Shown piece after piece: positions 1 to 12,600 of a stretch of DNA of 64,000 nt. The position numbers were made by a program, and so were the translations under genes. Source of the stretch: Gavia stellata. Lineage: Eukaryota > Chordata > Aves > Gaviiformes > Gaviidae. The notes under the pieces were generated by a model that did not search any database, was not told the DNA's origin, and was given only the letters and a program-made list of their open reading frames with translations. Every line of letters starts with the position of its first letter. Within the stretch, counting starts at the first letter, position 1. The stretch spans positions 105,625,020 through 105,689,019 of the forward strand of contig NC_082594.1 of assembly GCF_030936135.1 (NCBI RefSeq), given 5' to 3'.

Positions 1-498
1 CTTCAGTCTTCCTCTGGCAGGTATAAATGAGTCATTCAGTTAAATTTCTGATCTGTTACATTAAGATCTCACATGAATGCATCTCAAAAGGAAGGCTTTT
101 CATAAAGAAAATAACCCAGTGGACTTGCACTTTATTCTGTACACCTTCCACAAAAGCATTCTGAAATACTAAGGCTTTCTTTCATATGGATACTGCCGTT
201 CTGCGAAGTTCAGTGTTTAGCAACCTAAAGGCTGGCTACTGCAATAATTTTAAGGTACGAAACTAGCTGCTTTTCTCTGAAATGCAGTGAGATATGTTTG
301 TGCTGTAAGAAAGGAATGCTTTAAGTAGCCACAGCAACTACATATCAGGAACTCATATGAATATTATTTCTCCCCCAAAATGCCATAATCGAACAAAAAG
401 ATATAATTCAATCTGGTCTTAGCTTCTCAGTTTCATCATGCAATAAAATAATTCCTATTGCAAGACTGTTTTCCGCCCTTACTTTCTTTGACACATAC
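1..498 (-). other. JAM2: JAM2 intron 6 (partial)
   Basis: AT-rich intronic sequence downstream of exon 6 and running off the window. No transmembrane-coding exon, repeat or RNA gene is visible. Confidence 0.7.
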
Positions 499-601
499 CA
501 ACTTGCATTCGCTTCACTGAGCATTTCTGAGATAATCCAATCCCATTGGAGGCTTCACAGAAATACTCTCCAGTGTCATTCTTTGTAACTGTGTTAAATA
601 G
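499..601 (-). CDS. JAM2: JAM2 coding exon 6 (end of C2-type Ig domain)
   Basis: The acceptor is TCTTAACAG (AG at 603-602) and the donor is GTATGT at 498. The exon encodes [20 protein letters not shown], then IGLSQKC...VKRMQV. It matches human FNTVSKLDTGEYSCEARNSVG...KRMQVD, including the second Ig cysteine in GEYFC. The length is 103 nt, phase 0 to phase 1. The next exon (transmembrane) was looked for in 1-498 and not found, so it must lie outside the window. Confidence 0.92.
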
Positions 602-3600
602 CTGTTAAGACAGAGTCCAAAACCATTATCAGAATGGAAAAAAATTCAGAATTTCCTGTGGGATAGAAATTTTGACATGTCAACAGGGTTTTTTGTTTGG
701 TCGGGTTTTTTAAACAAAAAAAACTGAAAGAAAGTGAGAAATTCTGGTCCAGTTTGACCTCATAATTCAGCTCCCTAGTCACATTCCCTGGTCTTTAACT
801 TCAGCTTCTGGTCTAAGAGGGTCTCTTAGATGGACATTTTAACTAGATGGAGTGTATCTATAAGGATATTCTTTTTTAGTGGATCAGTACTTTCCAATAA
901 AATGCATTTTCATAGACATGCTCTCATTTCAGAGTCCCTGAAATCAGAACATTTTGTTCATTTTACCAAAACAACAACAACAAAAATTAAAAAAAAAAAA
1001 AATCATGTACTACAAAAAATGTTTACCACAGAAAGTTTGTGGGGTTCTCCTCCCAGAAATGGCACTTTCTCTATTCTTCCAAAGGAGAAATGCTAAACTG
1101 CACTATTTATCAAATACTATTACTTTAAAAATGAAAATGAGGAAGCAAAAGATGAACAGAGACTGACCTCATGTCAATTCCAGTGTTTCTCTGTATTTAT
1201 TTATTTTTTTAATCATTAGGCTTGTTAACTTTTTTCCCTTTAATATATCCCATACTTTAAAACTAAGGTTTTTTAGAAGTGATTAGTAATTTTGAGTAAT
1301 CCACCTAATTTTCACAGTGTGCTGAAAGATCCACAGCACCTCTGAATGCTTAATCACATTTCAGTTTCCACATTTGATCATGCACAAGAGTAGGGTGTTC
1401 CTAGAACAACTCTCTGCTTCTGAAAAATCTCAGCTGACAATGCATCGCAGGTAGTATGTATCAATTTTTTTTAGAAGGATCAGCTAATGGGGGAGGGATG
1501 AGAAAGAGACTGCCAGTTCTGAGGGGAAAAAAAAAACCCACAAAACAAACTACAACTAAATAAAAAAACCACTAAGCTTACTTACAGCCCCGACTCATTC
1601 CCACTGACTTCACAAGTACTGGACTTGTAAATGCCACCGGATTGCACAGATTCTGGACTGCCCTTAGTGCTGCACTCCCACTGAAGTGTGTGAAGTTGCT
1701 ATTTCAGATTTTAAGGCGCTATCAAATATAACTCTGTTGACATACTGAGAGATCATTCTCACCTGGTACTAGTTAGCTAACTGACAAGGTGAAATTTGTC
1801 ATGTATTTTCTAGATTCTGCTCACTTATCATTACTGCAGTCTTGCAACTCACCCAATTTGTCGGTATCGCTCAACATCTACAGCTTGTCATTGGTCTGAG
1901 GCAGAAACCACCTTCTACGTTTGTTACCACATATTTCAGCGTGACATTGCTCTCTGACAAAGACCTTGTGCATTTTTGGATTATGGCCCCTGTGCATCAT
2001 TGTACTAAACAGTAAATTTGGTCTTCTTGATAGCTGGTTATGACAGAGTTGGTTATTACACTTACCAGAGTGCCAGACTTTTTATTCATGGTGTAAGTTA
2101 TGTTTGCTGCTCTAGCAGTGCCTGTTCCTGTCTTTTCCAGTAAGGCAACACCATTCTTGTACCACTGGTACTCAGACGGAGGAGACCCCTCAGTCTCCTT
2201 ACAGCTCAGTTCCACTACTGTTCCCGTCATTGCAGAGCTGGGTACCTCACATACTGGAGTAGTCGGAGCAACTGGACAATGAAATTGCACTTGTTACACA
2301 GTCTTATCAGTATTGTCTATATGACAGCAGTTTGACAGTCACTGGTGAGGAGGTGAGCACTTGTGTACATGTTTAGAAACTACCACGTTAATGAAATGAG
2401 GTGCTGGCGAAAGGGTTGAAGGCAGAGTCCTGCTACTGGAGAGCACAGTAAAATTTGTGAGTTGCTAAAAATGGAATAAAGAGGCTTGATCACAGCCTCC
2501 CCCACCACATGCTGTGTCATCCTGTCTCCAATCTATACACTCTCATCCAAACCCAGAGAGCCTGTTTCACCTTGTTTGTTGTATGGGGCCTCTTGCTCAC
2601 AGACAGAGGAGAGATAATTCAGGGAATCTGTAGTCCAGCAATTCCACCCTTCCCTGCCTCAGTATTTAAAAAACAGAAGTGAGGAAGAGGAAAGAGATTT
2701 TTTCGTATTAAAAGAAGTCAACTGTTTTTTGAAAGATGATTGTCAGAAAGAATTACCAAGACTGGCCATCATCACAGCCATTGTGTAAATCCCAGGTTGA
2801 GAACCAAAAACAGTTGGCTACTAAAGTTCAGTTTAAATTAAAAAACAAACATTCCCCCACACAGATGCAGGAGAACTGATCGTTCCTTCTGCCATGAAGA
2901 TGAATGTCTCTTTTCTGATTTTTATTACATGAAGAGAAAAGGAACTTAATTTTTTTTTGGGGGGTAACTTGAAGCTACGTAGAAGAAAACTAAGGGTGAA
3001 GAGGCATGCATGGAACATTAAAAGCGTAAGTGACACCTTAACAAGTATTCATGTTTTTTTCTTGGCCGATTTTAAAATAAAAAGCAAAACTAAAGAAAAC
3101 CAAGTGAAATACTAAGTAATTCACATTAACTTTCAAAAAGGTTTGTGAGCAACACACCCACACACACTCTCCCTTGGGGTCTAAGACTTCAACTTTAAAT
3201 TAAGAAGTCACATTTAAAAGAGGAAAGCTGTTGAGAGAGTGGAAGAAAGAAGGAATAAGTGGGGTTACCTCATTGTTGGAGCTAATCAGAAGTTCATGGA
3301 TTTATCATCCTTTATGAATAACTCTGAGACTTTATTCATGATTTTAAAAGATCAATTATTTTTGTATAGAAAGAACAATATAGAAACTACAAAAGCAAGT
3401 ATTTTCTTTTCTCCCTATAGGGAGGAAAGAAGAAAACCACAAACCTCTACCACTCATCCACTGGGAAAAATACCAGGGACAATATAAGAAGAATGTGCTC
3501 AGTATTCACTTTTCCCTCCTTTCCCCAACTAGGAAAGAAAACAAACAAAAAACCCACAAAGAACAACCACCCCCCAAGCCAACCCCATCTCTCCTGTAAA

Positions 3601-6600
3601 TAAAGTCCACAGATTGCTAGCTCGCTGGTTGGCATTGTGCAGACGCTGCAGCAGTTTCTCCTTCCAAAAACAGGAGGAGACTGTAGCATATTAGAATGAA
3701 CTGCCGCTTAGGAATATTTGATAAGTGTTGACAGATGCTGACTTTCCAGTGCCAAACACCATGATCTGCTTATCCAGATTCTCATCCACTGAATGACTTC
3801 AGTTTTAGCAGAAATGGAAGTTTCACCATCACATAAATCAGCATACTTGCTAAGTTTTGAGAAATGAAACCCACATTTATCTCAACAAAACCCTAGTTAT
3901 ATTCCTTTCTAATGCAAGTGTGCATTTTGCAAAGCTCTTTTGTGAAGTATGTTGTAGAATGTGCATACGCGTTTACAAACCCAGCCCAAAGACGACCCAA
4001 AAACCCAGCAGCCACATAAGATATGAACAACCCTACCTTCAACACCCCTTGCATCATTCAATATATTTACAGAAGCCCAAGTAATAAAGTTTGTACCCAA
4101 TACTGTGAGAGTAATAGTAGCCTCTCCTAGGCGTTGCCCCTCTTCACTCTTTGCGCTGATTTCACAGCGGTAGGTCCCAGAATCCTTTCTAGTCACATTT
4201 CTAATACGGATTCCTGTATTCAGCATCTCTGCTCGGCCTCGAAGATCACCTTTAAAGGAGAACAGACAGAGAGGTTTCTGCTCTTTGCTTATAGCAAACA
4301 TCTACATCTCATTGGCTTGTTCTGAAATCATGTGCAATTTATGAACTATTGCTCATTTGTTCAGTGTTAGTTATCTATCACCAAGGAGCAATATGTAATC
4401 CCTCTCCCAAGACAGTAAGAAACTTCTACAACTTGTCCATTTAGTACAAAAAAACCCTTCAGTTCAAAAAAACTACATCTGTCATACATTTTCTATTTGG
4501 AAGATGGAATACTTTTTTTCTGCAGATATTTTAAAAAAAAACATGTATAGCAGTAGTCAGGTAACAAAAAAGACATAATTTTCCACTAGAGGGATGGCAA
4601 TCACTAACTTAGTTACCTTACAGAAAGAATTGTGAGAGAGACCACAGCAAAGTATTTGACATTCTAACTTGGCAAGAAAACCCCAATGGATTTAACAAAG
4701 ATATTGCCATCAGACTTCTTACAATGAGGTTTTTTTAATTCTACAGCTTGTTATGAAATCAAAGTTACATGCACACACAGAACCATGAGTTCCAGTGTTT
4801 CTCTGAATTAAATATATGCAGAAAAAAACAGTTCAACATGACCAGCACATCTTGCAAGCTCTACAAACTAATAAAATCACTGTGCTTTTATTTTGCTTCT
4901 TAACCTTCATTCATTGTGTACAAGATACAAGAGACCCATATTTTCCTCAACACATAAAGCTGAGGTAAGTCCTTTTCAGAACATATGAACAGAAATTCCA
5001 CTTCTGAAAAGAATACAAATAATTTAAAATATACAGCTGAGTTTATATTTTATGTATATAAAAATTGCTGCATTATTCATATCTAAACCTCCAGCTCTAC
5101 AGAAGGCTTCAGAAACCTCTTTGTAGGATACGAGTGCAGAGCTTGCAGTAGTTTTGGGGAGTTTATATCTCAACGTAATTTCATTTTTTAAAAATGTCAA
5201 GGAATGTGCAGTGCCATTTTCCTTAGTCTTGAGTTTTATTACATTTAACCTCATTAAAAAGGTAACAAATCTTTGATGATTTTTTTAAGAAATGCCATTT
5301 TTCCCCTTGGGGAAGAATTCTTTTCCTCAAAAGGACAGCTGTTCAGTATGGAGAGTCCAGAGCGTTCTCTTTCAGTCATTTTCCTAATATTATTCCCCAA
5401 GAAAGAGTAGATGTCTATGATACAGAATAACATGTTAAGCCATTAGTCTAAGTTTGTAGTACTGTACCTGTAAATTCACCATTGTAGTAGACAAATGAGA
5501 CTCCTTGAGACTGGATTTTCTTCCATTCTATTCTTAAGCTCATCCCTTTTGAAAATTTGTGCTTGCAACTAAGAATAGCCTCTGGGGGGGGAAGAATGCA
5601 AAAGGGAAAATTAGAGACTTCCACATTGTGTTTGGTACACATTCAGGCTCCATGAAATTAATATTCCCCCTTCAAAAGAACTTGAGCAGTCAGCAAGGGC
5701 CAGACCTACTTGTCAAAGTGATGCCATCAGACCTTCTCCAGATTTACACAAACACAACGGGGAAACAGAAACTAGTAATTTTCCCATACTTCAGTGGCCT
5801 TTGGATCAAACTTCAGATGTTGGGAACTAGATATTCCCACGTTGGATGGGCACAGATTTTGTATTACTACCCTCGTTTTAGGTTTAAATATTTTGTCAGT
5901 GAGCAGACCACCATTAAAAAAGGACTCTGACCCTGTTATCAACAATATTTTGTGAATTACCATTCTGAATTCAGTATCAGTAGTTTAACTGTTTAAATGT
6001 ATAACTTAATGCAGATGGAAAACATACCAGTAAGATGGTTAAATATTCTCTTAAGTAACTTACGTATTTAGTTACAATTTCACATTGGTTATTGTAAGGG
6101 TATGTGGAAGGTGAGAGTCAGCTTCATTAAGGTTTCCCAATCAAGGACCCTTTCAATGCAAAAAGTGGTAACAAGTGAAGGGAGCAGCAACAAGCAAAAA
6201 CAGAGACACAAACATGACAGACAGGGACTAACAGAGATTATGACAAAGACCATCAGTCTCCAAACAAACTGATGGGACTGTGGTGTGGGCAACTGGAGAG
6301 AGTGAGGGTCTCTGCAGCAGTAGTTGGAGGGGCCACAGATGTTGGGAGTGTCTGCTGGTGAGTCTCAAAGCATGTGTGCCTGGAGTGCTAGCTATCGGGG
6401 CAGAGAGGGGTGGCTTAAGTAAGTTTAGGGCCAGCAACTGGGGTCACACTGGGAGCGTATGCACCCTTGGGCTTGTGGTGCTGGCTTCTGGAAGTGGAGG
6501 TGTGCAGTGTTTGTATCTTTCCTAAACCCGGTGTGCCTGGAGGTGTGAGCATAATTCTCTAGCAAACCTCAAGTTGGGCGAGCTGGTGAGTGGGGCAGGG

Positions 6601-9600
6601 GTAGTAGATGGGCAGAGGGACTGTGCTGGTACTCAGGGGATCCAAGAACATGCATGTGCTTGTGAATCTAGGAAGTGTTGTGTGAGGGCTTTCACCACTG
6701 AACTTCAATCTCCACCAGCCAGAGAGGAGTAAGGAGGCTCAGCTGTCTACACTTAGCACTTTGTGTGAGCCCAGGCAGTGTTGTATGTGGGTGCTGTTGA
6801 AGGCAGCGCCTTGTCTGTGGCAGTCTGTGTAGCTGGCAGTGCCAGCGCTAGTGTGTATGTGTGGGTGTGCACATACATGCATGCATCCCTGGGACACACA
6901 CACAGCCTTGCTACTGATTGAACCTGCAAATGGGAAAGCAGCAGCTGTGTCCATCCACCTGGGACAAAGACCCCCCAGGCCTTCAGGCACATTGGGCTGG
7001 GCTCCAGTGGCCGGCAGGAGGAACCCCCAGGCATCCAGAGCTGCTGGCAGCAGAGGCTGCTCATAACATCCCTTAGTGGTTACCTCTTATTTTTCTTAAG
7101 TTCTCAGGAAAAGAAGGTTCATACAATTGTTCACCTTTCTGTCTGTCCACTCAAGTTTCCCTGACTTACGTATAGTGGGCATCATCAACTAAATTTCACA
7201 GAGAGGCTAAGATTTCAAGAGTTAATGATTATTGCTAAAGTTGCCATAACTAGGTAGGAAACAAACCAAAATTAGTGCTCCTAATGAGGAATGGGTCACA
7301 CTGGGAGCTCAACTGTTCTTTTTTGCTCCCTCACAGCAGAGCATCAGCATATGCCATCCCTAATATGTAGCTTGCATCATAGTAATTGTGGTCTATGGTC
7401 ACACCTGTAGTTATTATGGGGGACCTAAAGAGGGAGAGAAGACATGACAAACTGTATAGATGAGTTATTGGGACAAACTCAGTGTTTCAGTAGTTCCATT
7501 CTCTGTGGAACAGCATGCTAAAATATATATAAGTATTTTTTCCCGGTAAATAACTCTTAAGACAAGGTATTCATAAGAATTGTTGGGAGACAACATCAGG
7601 GAAAAGAATCAAACCATACATCTGACTGGCTCCAAATCTATTAATAAAGTAAAATTTAGTATCTCCCAGAAACTTCTGTAAAAGAAACAAATACAATATT
7701 GATCTTACTACTTTTATGCTGCTCCTCTTCCAATATAGGCCAGAGTATCAAGGATCAAAAGCCTCTACAGTTTCGGCAATGCCCGTCTAGCTTTCAGGAG
7801 ACAAACATCCCCTGCTCAAACATAGAGTCAATCTGCATTAACTGGCACCCTCGTTTCCAGTCTCAGCAAACAGTGCCGAAGGGTAATTAAGAGCTACCGA
7901 CAGATCTACCCACTTACCCTTTAGAGTCTAATTTCCCATGTCTGTTCTGCAGAGAAACAAAAAGCTTCCAAGGGACCAGACTGGTAGCCTTGGTGATCTC
8001 TCATGTGGGAAAAAATGTCCAGACTTGAAAGAAAAATTGAGGCAGGAGGGCATTCTTTGCCAGAAACATGTTACACATGCACTGGCCACTTTGAAAAACA
8101 TGCTGTGCACTCAGGAAGCCTGAGGTTCCTGACTTCAGGTTGAGTGGATGGGTGGAGGCTTCCTGAATCTTAAGATTTGCTAAAGTTTCCTTTCCATTTT
8201 GTTTTTGTATCCTTCTAACAAAGAAAAACCATCATTCAAGCTCAGCTTGCTTTTGCTACTGACCTTGTGACAGCTGGCGGTCTCACGAGCTGGTCTGTAG
8301 TAGTTGACATAGAGACAGCTCAGCTGAAGTGTTCTAAGCTGAACAAGCACCTCCATCTTGAATGATCTGCCCCTTTCTTGCATGCCACATTTTTTCGTTT
8401 CAGAAAAAGCTAGCATTGATGCCCTCCCACTAATCTTATTCAGAGACAGGGAATGGAATGGATGAAAGGGAGTGCACACAGAACAGATCAACATAATAAA
8501 ACCCTCCTTAGTTATAAGTTCCCCTCTCCCACTTTTTCCAGTAGTAATGGAGTCAGTGAGAGGTACTTTCCAGAACAGGTCTACTTGACTTGCATTAAGG
8601 TAGGCCCACAGGACACTGTGCATCAGCACAGGCTCTGCCAGGCCTGCAAGAACCTCCTGAGATCTTGGAGAGGTCTGGACAATGTTTAATTTGGTTTTAC
8701 ATCTGGTCTGGAGACTATCATTTAGTTACAGAATCACAGAATATCTCAAGTTCGAAGGGAACCATAAGGATCATCGAGTCCAACTCCCTGCTCCTTGCAG
8801 GAATACCTAAAACTAAACCATACGACTAAGAGGGTCATCTAGACACTCCCTGAACTCTGACAGGCTTGGTGCTGTGACAATTTCCCTGGGGATCCTGTTC
8901 CAGTGATTGACCATTCTCCTCTACAGTAACAGGAGTTCAAGGAGAAAAGAAAAAGGCATTTCAGATCAGCTGCAATCAGTTGAATAGCTACGTCTATCAG
9001 CCTCTGCCATTCCCTTAGTGCTGCTACACAAATAAACCTCAGCATGGCATCTGAGCTATGTTTAACAGATCTCACTCTATCATACAAATAACAAGAGAAC
9101 AAAATGCAAGCCCTCTATCATATAAAAAGATAGAATATAATCAAGCTTTAATATTACCTGAAGAGCTTTTCTCTCTCCTCTTGCCTGTCCTCAGCTCTAA
9201 ACGCATTAAGTTTTTCTTCCCCAAAAGTGTCAAGAATACTTGACAGAAGCCCAGCTTTAGAGACCTCCAAAATATTTGATTATTACCTTGAACAGATGAA
9301 TAAAACCTAAAGCTCAGCAAACAGCTCTTTCAATTCCCAAATGCCCATCTCTCCATTCCAACCAAATGCAAAAAACAAAGCAAACAAACAAAAAAAAAAA
9401 TCACATAACCCACAAACCTCACATATACACTACTAGGATCCCTTTCTCATCTACCCAGCAAACATTAGGTTTTCCTCCCTGCCTCCTTAACTTCTCTAGC
9501 ATATTACTGGAATTCATTTGTCATTTTACATATGACATTACATATATATATGTAAATAGCCATTACAGTTACTGACAACTAAAAATAGCTATTGAATTAT

Positions 9601-12600
9601 AGTTACTGACAATTAGCTGACTTACAGTTGTTCTCTCTCTAGACCCTCACTTCTCTGTCTTCTAAGATAAATAATGCTTCTCCTTTCTATCAGTTCCCAT
9701 CATTTTGGGTGGAAGGTAACCAGGCAGAAGTTACAGAGTGAGCTACCGGGACTGACAAACAAGTCATAGAATCACAGAATAGGTGAGGTTGAAAAGGACC
9801 TCTGGGGAACATCTAGTCCAACCCCACATCAAGTAAGAGAAAATGGGGACAAGACCAAGATTACACAAAGAGTCAATGGAGAGAGTAGGAGCAGAACCCC
9901 TCAGGAAAGAGGAAGACAATCTTAACAGCTGCACAGCTTCTGTATACATGGTTTGCATGTGTTGTGTATATATTAAAAATTATCACAGCAACACCCATAC
10001 TGTACCCTTAAACTCCTCTGCTTTTACGTTTTTGTTATCCGTTTCAATGGAAATTCCAGACACTTTATGATCTGCAAGGGGACAGAAAAAAAAAAAAAAA
10101 GACAATTCAGCAATAAACACTTGTAATTTCATATGTGCTTCAGCAGCTGGACAGATTAGATATTGTCTAGTAGAGAGAGTACAGAACTAAGAGCTAGACC
10201 AGGGTTGGCCATGTGGGTGGCCTCTCCATGCCCTGGCACCTGTGAAAAATAGTAATATTTCTCTTTTACAATAGCATGATAATATTTACATGTGACAAGT
10301 TCTATATAAACAGTAGGCATTGTTCTATACTGGAGTAATGTCTCAGTCTGTTTCTAATTGGGGAGACTTGTATTAATCCAGAAGGGTATTTTCCATTGTA
10401 TTCCTATTACAAGCAGGCATGTTTACTGAAGAATACCATGTACAGCTTCTACAGGGTAAAAAAAAATGTGTGCAGTAATTGGCAGTTACCTCAAATTCTT
10501 GTTGAAATGAGAAGGAAAACATTAGTCCACATTTCTATAGTTTTATATCAAAGAGAGAAAAAAACCAACTTACAGTCTTGGATATCTCTTGTATCAGGAA
10601 TACTGAAATTACCACTAGCCCTACATCAACCCCCACCCAGCTACCTCCCTCCCTGGACCTCACTATACATCCTCTCTTAAGAGCTGCTCTTCTCCCAGGA
10701 AAGGACTCCACCATGTTCCCTCATGATTCAGAAGTGTTCCTGCAAGGCCCAACAGTCAGTCACAGTTATTCCGATTACTCCATGGCAAGCTACAAGTCTA
10801 CCAAGTGCTTAAGAACAGCTAAACACAGTTCTTTACACAGGTTTACATTAACTTTTTTTTCTTCCAAAAACACCTCAAGTTCCCTTGGGTTTAGGACCAG
10901 TTTTGAAGACAGTATGGACGCTCCTAATGCAGTCTATTTCCTCCATCTGCATCAGCCAACTGAACAATTGCTACAGAGGGTATGAACAAGAACTGAGCCC
11001 CTCTCCCCATCAACAATATTTAGAAACATGGCTTGTTTAAGAGCATAATGTTCTTTTGACTGACAGAAACTAGTCTTGCTTTACTCCTTTTAGTCTAATC
11101 TTACTATTTACCTCTCTCATGCACACAGACCTCCTTTGTTCATGCCCAAAGAATTAATTTCCCTTTCCCTGGCCTAAGGGCGAAGAGTTGCATGCAACCT
11201 AGCAGATGGATATCCAGTCTTGTTGTGAACACATGGACAGATCAAGAATCTTTTGCTTCTTACTGTTTTCTTTTGACAGCTGATTACTTCTGTTGAAGCG
11301 TGTGCCTCATTTCTCACTTGAGTGAGTCTATTTGGGCTTTCAGTTATGCGTTCTCATAGCTCTGAGTTAGCACGCTGTTTTCTTTGTAGGAAGGTACCAT
11401 CATAGAACGGTTTGGGTTGGAATGAACCTTTAAAGGTCATCTAGTCCAACCCCCTTGCAATGAGCAGGAACATCTTCAACTAGATGAGTTTACTCAGAGC
11501 CCCATCCAACCTGACCTTGAACACTAGCAGGGATGGGGCATTTACCACCTCTCTGGGGAACCTGTTCCAATGTTTCACCACCCTCATTGTAAAAAATTTC
11601 TTCCTTGTATCTAGTCTAAATCTATCCACTTTTAGTTTAAATCCATTACCCCTTGTCCTATCATAACAGGCCACGCTAAAAAGTTTGTTCCCATCTTTCT
11701 TATAAGCTCCCTTTAAGTACTGAAAGGCTGCAATACGGTCTCCCTGGAGCCTTCTCTTCTCCAGGCTGAACAACCCCAACTCTCTCAGCCTTTCCTCATA
11801 GGAGAGGTGTTCCATCCCTCTGATCATTTTTGTGGCCCTCCTCTGGACCCACCCCAACAGGTCCATGTCTTCCCTGTGCTGAGAGTTCCAGAGCTGGACA
11901 CAGTACTCCAGGTGAGGTCTCACAAGAGCAGAGTAGAGGGGCAGAATCACCTCCCTCGACCTGCTGGCCACGCTGCTTTTGATGCGGCCCAGGATACGGT
12001 TGGCCCTCTGGGCTGCGAGTGCACATTGGCGGCTCATGTCCAGCTTTTCATCCACCAGGACCCCCAAGTCCTTCTCTGCAGGGCTGCTCTCAATCCCTTC
12101 ATCCCTCAGCCTGTATTGATACCGGGGGTTGCCCCAACCCAGGTGCAGGACCTTGTATTTGGCCTTGTTGAACCTCAGGAGGTTCACACGGGCCCACTCC
12201 TCGAGCTTGTCCAGGTCCCTCTGGATGGCATCCCATCCCTCAGGTGTGTCAGTTGCACCACTCAGCTTGGTGTTGTCTGCAGACTTGCTGAGGATGTACT
12301 CGATCCCACTGTCTTATGTCATTGACGAAGATATTAAACAGTACTGGTCCCATACACCACCATGGTTTTCTTCTCAATTAAAGATCATTCCTTATTGTTC
12401 AAGCCTGGCACTACAGAGGGAATTCTCCATCCAAACTGTTCCTACAGCCCTTTACCTCCATAATTTTCTAGGTTTTTTCCAGCATCCTTTAAAAATACAG
12501 ATTGCAGTTCTATCAGTATCTATAACCATTGCCTCTGTGAGTCATGGAGCAACAGTCAGAATAGGTATTTGAATCCCCAGCACTGTAGCAGAAGTTCAGT

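Larger units (their letters stand above)
5582..10005 (-). other. JAM2: JAM2 intron 2
   Basis: 4.4 kb intron. It contains a GT-rich island (about 6280-7060) and two CR1 3'-end fragments (8727-8925 and 9765-9832). A 150-codon minus-strand open frame at 8180-8629 shows no recognisable motifs and is taken as chance. Confidence 0.7.

Noticed and set aside
1..498. Possible JAM2 transmembrane exon 7
   Set aside because: No hydrophobic stretch with suitable splice sites could be read on the minus strand.
8180..8629. 150-codon minus-strand ORF in JAM2 intron 2
   Set aside because: No motif, no repeat of known type, and no splice-phase fit with JAM2; consistent with chance.
11807..12325. 173-codon plus-strand ORF
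   Set aside because: Antisense shadow of the CR1 reverse-transcriptase region read on the minus strand.
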